From: Methylobacterium goesingense
Lineage (GTDB): Bacteria > Pseudomonadota > Alphaproteobacteria > Rhizobiales > Beijerinckiaceae
Length of the DNA: 34,657 nucleotides
Reading direction: 5' to 3'
NCBI RefSeq assembly: GCF_022179225.1
Contig: NZ_BPQL01000100.1
Coordinates: 1 to 34,657 of the forward strand
Shown here: positions 27,905 to 34,557 of the stretch, in pieces
Position numbering within the stretch: the first letter of the stretch is position 1
Layout: the number at the start of each line of letters is the position of its first letter
Program-made: the position numbers and the translations under genes
Notes under the pieces: model-generated
The model's input: the letters and a program-made list of their open reading frames with translations, nothing else
Told to the model about the DNA's origin: nothing
Database searches by the model: none

Positions 27905-27993
27905 GAGATCGGCCTCGGGACGACTGGGCGCACGGAGGTGTGGTTCGGGCTGCCGTCCCGAGCGTTGCTGTGTCCGTCTGGGTGGTCGGTCAT
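27901..27993 (-). CDS. possible 30-codon upstream frame coupled to the glycosyltransferase
   Basis: ATG 27993 opens a 30-residue frame (MTDHPDGHSNARDG...), rich in His, Asp and Pro. Its TGA overlaps the glycosyltransferase GTG start as GTGA, the arrangement typical of translational coupling. It lacks a clear ribosome site. A chance frame is equally likely, as is a sequence difference splitting one longer N-terminus. Confidence 0.25.
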   Translation of the reverse strand: MTDHPDGHSNARDGSPNHTSVRPVVPRPIS

Positions 27994-28087
27994 GGCCGTG
28001 AGCTTGAACGCCGCGCTTTACGGCCGGGTAAACGAAATGCGAAGCCGTTGCCTCAAGTTCGATGCAAGGCAGCGCAAGGGTTAAGGA

Positions 28088-28864
28088 ATGGCTGAGGTCC
28101 CGAACGAGGCCCCCGAGTTCATCACGGTTGGCGACGGTGCGAAGGCCCGGCGGATCGCGGTGCGGCGACGGGCCGGAGACGGGCCACCCCTGGTCTGGCT
28201 CGGAGGCTTCCGCTCGGATATGGGCGCCACCAAGGCAATGGCCCTGGACGACTGGGCTGCGCGCCACGGACGGGCACTCGTGCGGTTCGACTATACGGGC
28301 CACGGCGAATCGGAGGGGGTGTTCGCCCAGGCCACGATCTCGACCTGGCTCGCCGACGCCCGCGCGGTCATCGCCGCCCATGCGTCAGAGCGCCCGATCC
28401 TGGTTGGGTCTTCGATGGGTGGGTGGATCGCCTGCCTAATGGCCCGGGCGCTCGCGCGCGACGGGCTGCCGGCGCCCTCCGGCCTCGTGCTGATCGCCCC
28501 GGCCCTCGATTTCACCGACGCCTTGATGTGGACGCGCTTCACGCCGGAGATCCGGGAGACCATCGAGCGCACGGGGGCCTGGATGCGGCCGAGCCAGTAC
28601 GACCCGAATCCGGTCCCCATTACCCGCGATCTCATCGCGGACGGACGGACGCACAACCTGCTCGGAGCGTCCTTCGATCCCGGCTGCCCGGTGCATATCC
28701 TCCAAGGCATGGACGACCCGGATGTGCCCTACACGCACGCTTTGAAGGTGGTGGAGTGCCTGCCGGCGGCCGGGACGATCCTCACCCTGATCGCCGATGG
28801 AGACCACCGCCTCTCGCGACCGCAGGATCTGGCGCGGCTGCTCGGGGCGGTGGCGGAGATCTAA
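28088..28864 (+). CDS. alpha/beta hydrolase
   Basis: 258-residue cytoplasmic serine hydrolase with the fold of small esterases and thioesterases related to ABHD10. The oxyanion region is WLGGFRSDM and an early GHGESEG follows FDYT. The nucleophile is Ser109 in GSSMGG, an acid is likely in GMDDPDVPY, and His240 lies in DGDHRLS. The substrate cannot be told from sequence. ATG 28088 follows AAGGGTTAAGGA. It diverges from the glycosyltransferase across 183 bases, and its TAA overlaps the first base pairs of the composite repeat that separates it from the convergent DUF1150 gene. Confidence 0.9.
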   Translation: MAEVPNEAPEFITVGDGAKARRIAVRRRAGDGPPLVWLGGFRSDMGATKAMALDDWAARHGRALVRFDYTGHGESEGVFAQATISTWLADARAVIAAHASERPILVGSSMGGWIACLMARALARDGLPAPSGLVLIAPALDFTDALMWTRFTPEIRETIERTGAWMRPSQYDPNPVPITRDLIADGRTHNLLGASFDPGCPVHILQGMDDPDVPYTHALKVVECLPAAGTILTLIADGDHRLSRPQDLARLLGAVAEI

Positions 28865-28963
28865 GCAGGCTCGCCTTGGCAAGCCGAAGCCTAATCGTGC
28901 TTAAATCTTTGATTTGTCGCAGGTTTCATCCGTAAAACCGGCGACTGCTTTTGCGAAACCTGC
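28863..28963 (-). repeat. composite two-hairpin intergenic repeat, copy 1
   Basis: It fills the whole gap between two convergent stop codons (hydrolase TAA ending 28864, DUF1150 TGA beginning 28966). Module A (28919-28963, 45 nt) is bounded by perfect arms GCAGGTTTC and GAAACCTGC. Module B (28863-28918) has arms AAGCAGGCT and AGCCTAATCGTGCTT. Read on the minus strand, module A aligns without gaps to 34558-34602 at 33 of 45 positions, including a paired G-C to A-T change in the stem. The end of module B matches copy 2 at 15 of 18. Confidence 0.7.
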
Positions 28964-29248
28964 TCAGTGCAGGCTGACCGTGTGGAGGTCGTTGGCGGCC
29001 GCGTTGGCCACGATGGCGTCACGGGAATCCGCGAGCAGGATCGGGGCGCCGCTGGCGGACAGGAGGGCGAACAGGTCGAGACCCGGGCTGAGATCGGGGG
29101 CCTGAGGAAAGATGCGCTTCACCTCGTCCGAGCTGATCGGCCGGACGTAGGCGATATGCCCTTCCCCGAGGGCCGCGAGATCGGCCACGTTGAACTCCGC
29201 CGGGTCGAGATCGGCCTGCGTGATCGGATTGATGCTGAAGTCGGTCAT
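28964..29248 (-). CDS. DUF1150-family protein
   Basis: 94-residue soluble protein of unknown function. The family core is visible: LGEGHIAYVRPISSDEV, then a strand with LLSASGAPILLADSRDAI and the end NDLHTVSLH. ATG 29248 has an ideal AAGGAGG ribosome site. It lies 81 bases downstream of hsp20, in the same direction; the pair is common in Hyphomicrobiales, implying a heat-shock or protein-quality role. An 8-bp hairpin sits between the two genes. Confidence 0.9.
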   Translation of the reverse strand: MTDFSINPITQADLDPAEFNVADLAALGEGHIAYVRPISSDEVKRIFPQAPDLSPGLDLFALLSASGAPILLADSRDAIVANAAANDLHTVSLH

Positions 29249-29277
29249 GAACTGCCCTCCTTAGTGGCAGAGCGGTA

Positions 29278-29298
29278 CGCCGGAACCAGTTTCCGGCG
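29278..29298 (-). other. 8-bp hairpin between hsp20 and the DUF1150 gene
   Basis: CGCCGGAA (29278-29285) pairs with TTCCGGCG (29291-29298) across a 5-base loop. No U-run follows on the minus strand, so it is more likely to protect the upstream hsp20 message or lower DUF1150 output than to terminate fully. Confidence 0.45.
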
Positions 29299-29329
29299 GT
29301 TTCGAAAAAGCCCGTGAAAGCCCAAAAGC

Positions 29330-29767
29330 TCAGGCCTCGTCGCGGGACGCGATGGCGATCTTGCGGACGATCCGGTCCGGCTCCGGCCGGGTCAAATCGA
29401 TGGACAGCAGGCCGTTCGAAAGGTCGGCGCCCATCACCTCCATGCCGTCGGCGAGCAGAAAAGCCCGCTGGAACTGGCGCGCGGCGATGCCGCGATGGAG
29501 AAACTGGCGCGACTTGTCGTCGATCTGCCGTCCGCGCACGACGAGTTGGCTCTCTTCCAGCATCACGTCGAGCTGGTCACGGGTGAACCCGGCCACCGCG
29601 AGGGTGATACGGAGGCGCTCGGGATCGTTCTCCGTGCGCGCCAGCCGCTCGATGTTGTAGGGTGGATACCCGTCATTGGCGGCCTTCGACACGCGATCGA
29701 GGGCCTGTTCGATTTCGTCGAAGCCGAGAAGGAACGGGTGTCCAAACGGAGAGGGCCGAGTCGTCAC
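29330..29767 (-). CDS. small heat-shock protein, Hsp20 / alpha-crystallin family
   Basis: Cytoplasmic holdase of 145 residues that binds unfolding proteins under heat stress. The start FGHPFLLGFDEIEQALDR and YPPYNIERL are typical of the rhizobial class A (IbpA-like) group. The alpha-crystallin domain spans about 38-130, with LRITLAVAGFTRDQLDV, the FQRAFLLADG strand and the NGLLSIDL block. The start is GTG 29767, with GGAAGG upstream; an out-of-frame ATG in the leader gives only a three-codon frame. Regulation is visible: a sigma32 promoter at 29886-29914 and a leader of about 110 nt. Confidence 0.95.
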   Translation of the reverse strand: MTTRPSPFGHPFLLGFDEIEQALDRVSKAANDGYPPYNIERLARTENDPERLRITLAVAGFTRDQLDVMLEESQLVVRGRQIDDKSRQFLHRGIAARQFQRAFLLADGMEVMGADLSNGLLSIDLTRPEPDRIVRKIAIASRDEA

Positions 29768-29879
29768 GAACGCATGTCCTTCCAGCGAAGCCCGAAACGA
29801 GAGCGAGGCACTTCAGCAAGGCACTGTGGTGATCGGGGCCCGCCTGCGCAGCACCCCTGCCGGAGGCTTCCCACCGGTC
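29768..29879 (-). promoter_or_regulatory. hsp20 5' leader, candidate ROSE-like RNA thermometer
   Basis: The roughly 110-nt leader matches ROSE elements in length and position (rhizobial small heat-shock genes). The ribosome site GGAAGG is preceded by UUCGCU, fitting the ROSE UYGCU motif, and CUUC can pair with GAAG around a GCUG loop. An alternative partner, CCUUGCU, lies about 45 nt upstream and would pair with a bulged G, as in known ROSE hairpins. Several GC-rich hairpins occur further 5'. The fold was judged by eye. Confidence 0.4.
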
Positions 29880-29885
29880 ACCGCG

Positions 29886-29914
29886 ATATGGAGGCGGGAA
29901 CCGACCGCATCAAG
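29886..29914 (-). promoter_or_regulatory. sigma32 (RpoH) heat-shock promoter of hsp20
   Basis: On the minus strand CTTGATG (29914-29908), N14, CTCCATAT (29893-29886) fits the sigma32 consensus CTTGAAA-N14-CCCCATnT at 5 of 7 and 7 of 8 (including the N position). Transcription would start near 29879. Confidence 0.65.
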
Positions 29915-30127
29915 GGTTCGCGGCGGTGGGCCCCCGCCGGTCCGAGCGAACCCCCTGCCGGACCGGGATTATTCGGCAATGTCGATCGGGATACTTTGCC
30001 AGAGGCGAAGCTTAGCCAGACAGGTGCCCGCAGTAACAGTTTGGAATTCCTCTGATATTCGGCACGGACCTTGATCTGCGCAGGCCACCTCGGATATGCC
30101 CACGGCGCATGATGCGTCGCGGGAAAT

Positions 30128-30145
30128 CGCGGTCCTCCGACCGCG
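30128..30145. other. 7-bp hairpin upstream of the exb cluster
   Basis: CGCGGTC (30128-30134) pairs perfectly with GACCGCG (30139-30145) across a CTCC loop. It lies about 90 bases before the exported-protein gene. CTTGAT (30070-30075), N17, GATATG (30093-30098) just upstream is a poor promoter candidate. No U-run is present. Confidence 0.3.
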
Positions 30146-30232
30146 GCCGTCGGCGTTGGTCGAGCCCGAATCGCGGCGGTCGCCCGGGGGCGGCACGATG
30201 ACGATGGCAGCAACGGACGTGGAGTGCACGGC

Positions 30233-30757
30233 GTGATCGGGGAGCAGCATTTGGCATCGAACACGATTCAGGTGACCGGAACCCACGGGGGCCGGTCGGG
30301 TCTCGCGGTCGCGAGCCTGGCTGGCTTGGCGGCCCTGTGGTCCCTCGCGGCTCTCGGCGGCGCGGCCCTCGCCCAGGACGGCAAGGCCGGGGCACCGGAG
30401 ACCAAGGGGCCCGCCATCAAGCTCGAACTCAACCGCCTGGAGCCGGCCGGTGACGCGTGCAGGACCTACCTGCTGGTCGACAACAGCCGCGGCCCGGCCC
30501 TGAAATCCCTGAAGGTCGACCTCTTCGCCTTCGACACCGAGGGCGTCGCTCAGAAGCGCCTCGCCGTCGAGCTCGGCCCGGTCCAGGACCGCAAGACCAT
30601 GGTCCGCCTGTTCGACTTCCCCGCCCTCGCCTGCCCGAAGATCGGCCGCGTGCTGCTCAACGATGTCCTCGCCTGTGAAGGGGGCGAGGCCAGCCGCGAG
30701 AGCTGCCTCGAGCGCATCGAGCCCGAGAGCAAAACGACGGCCACTTTCGTACGCTGA
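30233..30757 (+). CDS. exported protein of unknown function in an ExbB-ExbD-TonB cluster
   Basis: About 174 residues. A hydrophobic segment LAVASLAGLAALWSLAALGG and a likely cleavage after AALAQ suggest export to the periplasm. The mature part begins with an acidic linker, then LELNRLEPAGDACRTYLLVDN, a beta-rich domain with FDFPALACPKIGRVLLNDVLAC, and C-terminal cysteines (ACEGG, ESCLER). Similar proteins next to exbB in other alphaproteobacteria are labelled Tat-signal-domain proteins, but no twin-arginine is seen here. The start is uncertain: GTG 30224, GTG 30233 (GGAG at 8 nt) and TTG 30251 (GGGGAG at 6 nt) are all usable. Its steady position before exbB suggests a role in the energised envelope complex. 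exbB follows after 98 bases. Confidence 0.75.
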   Translation: MIGEQHLASNTIQVTGTHGGRSGLAVASLAGLAALWSLAALGGAALAQDGKAGAPETKGPAIKLELNRLEPAGDACRTYLLVDNSRGPALKSLKVDLFAFDTEGVAQKRLAVELGPVQDRKTMVRLFDFPALACPKIGRVLLNDVLACEGGEASRESCLERIEPESKTTATFVR

Positions 30758-30855
30758 CCCCTCGGGCGAACCGCCGGCCCGCATAGGACCGGCACCCGCG
30801 CCCTACCCGACCCCGACGCCCGCGCCGCGCAACCCGTCAATCGAGAGAGATCGCC

Positions 30856-31548
30856 ATGGATCCGACCTCCGCACCGGCCGAAGTCGCCCACGACTTCTCC
30901 TTTATCGGCCTCTTCCTCCAGGCCGACCCGATCGTGAAGGGCGTGATGATCCTGCTCGTGATCGCCTCGATCGCGTGCTGGACCGTGGTGTTCGAGAAGA
31001 TCGTGCGCATCTCGGCCGCCAAGCGCCAGGCGAAGGCCTTCGACGCCCTGGTCCGCTCCGGCGGCGCGCTCGAATCCTCGGGCGGCGGCATCGACGCCCA
31101 CATCACCGGGGCGGCGGTCGAGGCCTGGCGCGACCAGGATGCCACCGAAACCCGCGCCGAGCGGCGCGACCGCATCGAGCGCGCCATGCGGGCGGCCCTC
31201 ACCGGCCGGATCAAGCGCCTGCAGACGGGGCTGCCGCTGCTCGCCACCTCCGGCTCGACGGCCCCCTTCATCGGCCTGTTCGGCACCGTCTGGGGCATCA
31301 TGAACTCGTTCTCGTCCATCGCGAAGAGCCAGGATACCTCGCTGGCCGTGGTGGCGCCCGGCATCGCCGAGGCACTGTTCGCCACCGCCATCGGCCTCAT
31401 CGTCGCGATCCCGGCGGTGATGGCCTACAACAAGCTCATCAATGATGTCGGCCGGGTGCAGTCGAGCTTCGTCTCCTCCATCGGCATCCTGGGCAACCGC
31501 CTCGCCCGCGACCGGGCGGTGCACGGACGCGCAGCCGCCGCCGAGTGA
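30856..31548 (+). CDS. exbB: ExbB / TolQ-family proton channel protein
   Basis: Inner-membrane subunit that, with ExbD, uses the proton gradient to drive TonB (or TolA). 230 residues. The first membrane segment is at about 28-48, then a cytoplasmic region with DRIERAMRAALTGRIKRLQ. The conserved TSGSTAPFIGLFGTVWGIMN makes helix 2 (about 131-150) and GIAEALFATAIGLIVAIPAVMAYN helix 3 (about 169-192). Neither tolB nor pal is near, which favours ExbB over TolQ, but sequence alone does not decide. The gap to exbD is 148 bases. Confidence 0.88.
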   Translation: MDPTSAPAEVAHDFSFIGLFLQADPIVKGVMILLVIASIACWTVVFEKIVRISAAKRQAKAFDALVRSGGALESSGGGIDAHITGAAVEAWRDQDATETRAERRDRIERAMRAALTGRIKRLQTGLPLLATSGSTAPFIGLFGTVWGIMNSFSSIAKSQDTSLAVVAPGIAEALFATAIGLIVAIPAVMAYNKLINDVGRVQSSFVSSIGILGNRLARDRAVHGRAAAAE

Positions 31549-31696
31549 AGCGCCCGCGGGACATCGCATCCTCTCATCGACGGGGCTGACAGCCCCTTTC
31601 CCGGCGCCCCCTCGTGCGCCGGGCGATTCGACAAGCAACCTGTGCGGCGGGCCGGTCCGAGGCCGCTCGACCGAGGCCCCGGAGGGCCACTTCACC

Positions 31697-32185
31697 ATGG
31701 CAATGGGTTCGATCCGCGCCGGCGGCGGCGACGACGAGGATGGCCTCGACGCGGCGCCGATGTCCGAGATCAACGTCACCCCGATGGTCGACGTGATGCT
31801 CGTGCTGCTCATCATCTTCATGGTGGCCGCGCCCCTGATGACCACGGGCGTGCCGGTGCAGTTGCCGAAGACCACGGCGCAGAAGGTGGCGCAGGCTCAG
31901 AAGCCCCTGGAAATCTCCATCGACAAGGACGGCAAGCCCTACCTGGCCAAGGAGGAATTGCTGCCCGACGCCATCCTGCCGCGCCTGCGCGCCCTGGCGG
32001 CGCAGGACCCGAACCAGGTGATGCTGGTGCGGGGCGATCGCGAAGTGCCCTACGGCCGGATCATGGAAGTGATGGGCATCGTCGGCCAAGCCGGCTTCAC
32101 GAAGGTCTCGCTGATCGCTCAGTCGCCGGGCGGCGCACTGCCTGCAGCGCCGGCCGCAGCCCCACCCGGTGGAACGCCGCGGTAA
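31697..32185 (+). CDS. exbD: ExbD / TolR-family protein
   Basis: Partner of ExbB, 162 residues. A short cytoplasmic N-terminus with an acidic run is followed by INVTPMVDVMLVLLIIFMV, a single membrane helix that contains the essential Asp32. The periplasmic domain has ISIDKDGKPYLAKEELL and VMLVRGDREVPYGRIMEVM, then a Pro-Ala tail. ATG 31697 has GGAGGG 10 nt upstream. An open frame back to 31442 overlaps exbB and was rejected. The tonB start follows the stop by 4 nt. Confidence 0.9.
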   Translation: MAMGSIRAGGGDDEDGLDAAPMSEINVTPMVDVMLVLLIIFMVAAPLMTTGVPVQLPKTTAQKVAQAQKPLEISIDKDGKPYLAKEELLPDAILPRLRALAAQDPNQVMLVRGDREVPYGRIMEVMGIVGQAGFTKVSLIAQSPGGALPAAPAAAPPGGTPR

Positions 32186-32189
32186 GCCC

Positions 32190-33290
32190 ATGAACGCCCA
32201 CCATCCCGTCACCGCCCTGGCAACGACCGCCGATCCGGAGCGTCGCGGCCCCTCGGGTCTCGCCTACGCCTTCCTCGTCGCCCTCGCGCTGCACGTGGCG
32301 GCCGTCGTCGGCATGGCGCTGTTCGGCACGACGCCGAAGGCGCCCCCCGGCGAGAACGTCGTGACGATCGACCTCGCTCCGCAGATGACGGAGGCGAGCA
32401 CGCAGGCCCCGATGGAGACCGCCGCCTCGGCCCCGGCCCCGCCGGAGGCGAACCCGGTGGAGACGCCGGAGGCGCCGCCGGAGGTCAAGCCGCTGGAGAC
32501 CACCGAAGTGGCGCCGCCCGAAGCCACCCGGCCGCCGCCGCCGGACGCGACCCCGGTCGCGCCCGAGGCCACCACCATGGCCGAGCCCCCCGAAGCGCCG
32601 GTGACGCCGCCGATGGAAGCCGTGACGGAGCCGCCGCCGGAGGATCAGGTCATCACCTCGACCGCGCCGGAGGCTCTCCCCCTGGCGCCGCCCCCGCCCA
32701 CCGTGGCGGAGGCCCCCAAGCCGGTGGAGGTTGAGAAGCCGAAGCCTGACATGGCCAAGATCCTCGAGGCCAAGCGCGAAGCCAAGCGCAAGGCCGACCG
32801 CGAGGCCCGGCTGAAGGCCGAGCAGGAGGAGCGCCGCGAAGCCATCGCGGAGGCGCGGCGCGAGGCAGCCAAGGACGCCAAGGCGAAGGCCGCCAAGGAG
32901 GCCGCACGGCGCGCGGCGGCCGCCGCCACCGAGGGACGTGCTCGCCAGAACTCCGCCTCCGCCTCCCGCCAAAGCAGCGCGGGCGCCGCCGCCGCCGGCA
33001 ACGATCCGAACGCCCTGCGGGCCTGGCAGGGGATGCTCAGCTCCGCCATCCGGGGTCGAATGAACGCCAACGCGGCCGCGGGCACCAGCGGCGGTGTCGC
33101 GGTGGTGCGCTTCACCGTCTCCCGCTCCGGCCAGGTCATGAGCGCGGGCCTGTCCAGCAGCAGCGGGATCGGCGCGATCGACAGCGCCGCGCTGGCCACC
33201 GTACGCGGTTCGCTGCCCGCCGCCCCGGCCGGGGTGAACGTCAACAGCCTCGCCGTCACCGTCCCGCTGCGCTTCAGCCCCGGCCGCTGA
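32190..33290 (+). CDS. tonB: TonB-family energy-transducing protein (TolA-like middle)
   Basis: 366-residue envelope-spanning protein. A short cytoplasmic start is followed by a single helix at about 30-48, with the conserved membrane His in LVALALHVAAVV. Then comes a proline- and glutamate-rich stretch (about 65-190) long enough to cross the periplasm. Next is a Lys/Glu/Arg/Ala helix (about 190-255) that resembles TolA more than TonB. The C-terminal TonB domain is at about 285-366 (GGVAVVRFTVSRSGQV, LAVTVPLRFSPGR). It carries energy from ExbBD to outer-membrane transporters, so iron or other ligand uptake is likely, though no receptor gene lies in the window. A GTG at 32169 is a possible earlier start. 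Confidence 0.87.
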   Translation: MNAHHPVTALATTADPERRGPSGLAYAFLVALALHVAAVVGMALFGTTPKAPPGENVVTIDLAPQMTEASTQAPMETAASAPAPPEANPVETPEAPPEVKPLETTEVAPPEATRPPPPDATPVAPEATTMAEPPEAPVTPPMEAVTEPPPEDQVITSTAPEALPLAPPPPTVAEAPKPVEVEKPKPDMAKILEAKREAKRKADREARLKAEQEERREAIAEARREAAKDAKAKAAKEAARRAAAAATEGRARQNSASASRQSSAGAAAAGNDPNALRAWQGMLSSAIRGRMNANAAAGTSGGVAVVRFTVSRSGQVMSAGLSSSSGIGAIDSAALATVRGSLPAAPAGVNVNSLAVTVPLRFSPGR

Positions 33291-33306
33291 GCGCGGAGGA
33301 CGCGCG

Positions 33307-33837
33307 ATGGCGGTCTGGTTCACCAGCGACACGCATTTCGGCGATTCGCGCATCCTGCGGATCGACAAGCGGCCCTATCGCGACCTCGCCGCGCACGACG
33401 CGGCGCTGATCGCCGCCTGGACGGCCGTGGTGGCGCGCGATGACGAGGTCTGGCACCTCGGCGACTTCGCCCTCGGTCCTCCGGAGGCGCGGGTCGCCGA
33501 GATCCTGGCGGCCCTGCCGGGCGTGAAACACCTCATCGTCGGCAACAACGACGGACCCGGCACGTTGCGGGCGTCCGGCTGGGCCTCGGTGGCGCATTAC
33601 GCCGAGATCACCGTCGACGCACGGCGCCTCGTTCTCTGCCACTACGCGTTCCGGACCTGGAACGGGATCGGGCGCGGCGCCCTCAACCTGCACGGGCACG
33701 CTCACAACAGGCTGACGCCGATCTCCCGGCAGTACGACGTCGGGGTCGATGCGCAGGGCGCCGCGCCGGTCAGCCTGGAGACGATCCTGGCGTCAAGGCG
33801 GCGGAAGCGGGCAGCGCACAAAAACGTGGAACCTTAG
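33307..33837 (+). CDS. calcineurin-like metallophosphoesterase
   Basis: 176-residue cytoplasmic phosphoesterase. Metal motifs are Asp8 and His10 (SDTHFG), GDF at 52-54, GNND at 79-82, His112 (CHY) and HGHAH at 129-133. The usual GNHD motif reads GNND: the His that commonly stabilises the leaving group is Asn. The substrate is unknown; relatives act on cyclic nucleotides or small phosphates. The start lies 16 nt after the tonB stop with GGAGGA at good spacing, so it is probably co-transcribed. The C-terminal 15 residues are basic. Confidence 0.88.
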   Translation: MAVWFTSDTHFGDSRILRIDKRPYRDLAAHDAALIAAWTAVVARDDEVWHLGDFALGPPEARVAEILAALPGVKHLIVGNNDGPGTLRASGWASVAHYAEITVDARRLVLCHYAFRTWNGIGRGALNLHGHAHNRLTPISRQYDVGVDAQGAAPVSLETILASRRRKRAAHKNVEP

Positions 33838-33995
33838 CGGCGGGTCTGCCGTTTCTGGAACCTGAACGCAAGCTGACCGGCCTGGATCCGACACAGACAC
33901 GGATCAACCCGATCTAAGCTTGCAGACACTGCAGAATGCTTACCGAATTCTATCTGCGGTCTGGCCACTCAGGTGTCCACAACTCAGGTGTTTCC

Positions 33996-34307
33996 ATGCG
34001 TCACGTTCTTCGCCTCGCTGTTTCCGCCGGTCTCGCCCTGACCGTCGCGGCCCCGGCTTTCGCCGCCCCGGCCTGCCTCGATGCCCAGCGCAAGATCGAT
34101 GAGGCCAACGCGCTTCGTTACCAGTTCCGACAGGAAGCGCGCCTCGGCAACCACGACCGTGCCTGCGACACCCTCGACGAGATCGGCGACCGCTACGCCG
34201 ATGCCCGCGACGCGTTCGAGGATTGCGGGGCCGGCGTCGTCGCCATCGACCTGCGCAGCGAATCCCGGGCCCTCCGGACCGCCAAGTCCGTCAATCGCTG
34301 CGACTGA
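33996..34307 (+). CDS. small exported protein with four cysteines
   Basis: 103 residues. The signal peptide MRHVLRLAVSAGLALTVAAP is followed by a likely cleavage after AFA, at residues 23-24. The mature part is helical, charged and has Cys27, Cys57, Cys77 and Cys102, enough for two disulfides. The family is not recognised. The start ATG 33996 follows CAGGTG. An upstream extension to 33936 would bury the signal peptide and was rejected. The 158-base upstream gap holds a direct repeat, ACTCAGGTGT (33967-33976 and 33982-33991). Confidence 0.75.
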   Translation: MRHVLRLAVSAGLALTVAAPAFAAPACLDAQRKIDEANALRYQFRQEARLGNHDRACDTLDEIGDRYADARDAFEDCGAGVVAIDLRSESRALRTAKSVNRCD

Positions 34308-34403
34308 ACGGATGCGTGCGTCTCCGCACGCCATTCCGCACCGGTCCGTTCCACCGTCATCTCACAGCCGGCCGATGATTCGCCGCCGCCAAGGTCAGTC
34401 CCG

Positions 34404-34538
34404 ATGAACACCACCCTCGCCGTCCCCGCCCTCGACCGCAGCGTCGCCACCGGCCCCTCCTTCGCGGCGGCCCTGTGTGGCTTCCTCAGCACCACTGTGG
34501 CGACCACGATGGTGATGTTCCTGATCAGCAGCGTCTGA
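34404..34538 (+). CDS. 44-residue single-helix membrane protein
   Basis: Short frame MNTTLAVPALDRSVATG, then a hydrophobic helix, AALCGFLSTTVATTMVMFLI (about 23-41), ending ISSV. AAGG lies 9 nt before the ATG. Codon use is GC-rich, like its neighbours. No family is recognised. The gap to the upstream four-cysteine protein is 96 bases and the direction is the same, so co-transcription is possible. Confidence 0.55.
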   Translation: MNTTLAVPALDRSVATGPSFAAALCGFLSTTVATTMVMFLISSV

Positions 34539-34557
34539 GGCTACCGCACCTCCCGAA

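Noticed and set aside
33857..33881. GGAAC-N16-CGGC, considered as an EcfG promoter before the four-cysteine protein
   Set aside because: The -10 part matches only two of four bases and the distance to the start is large.
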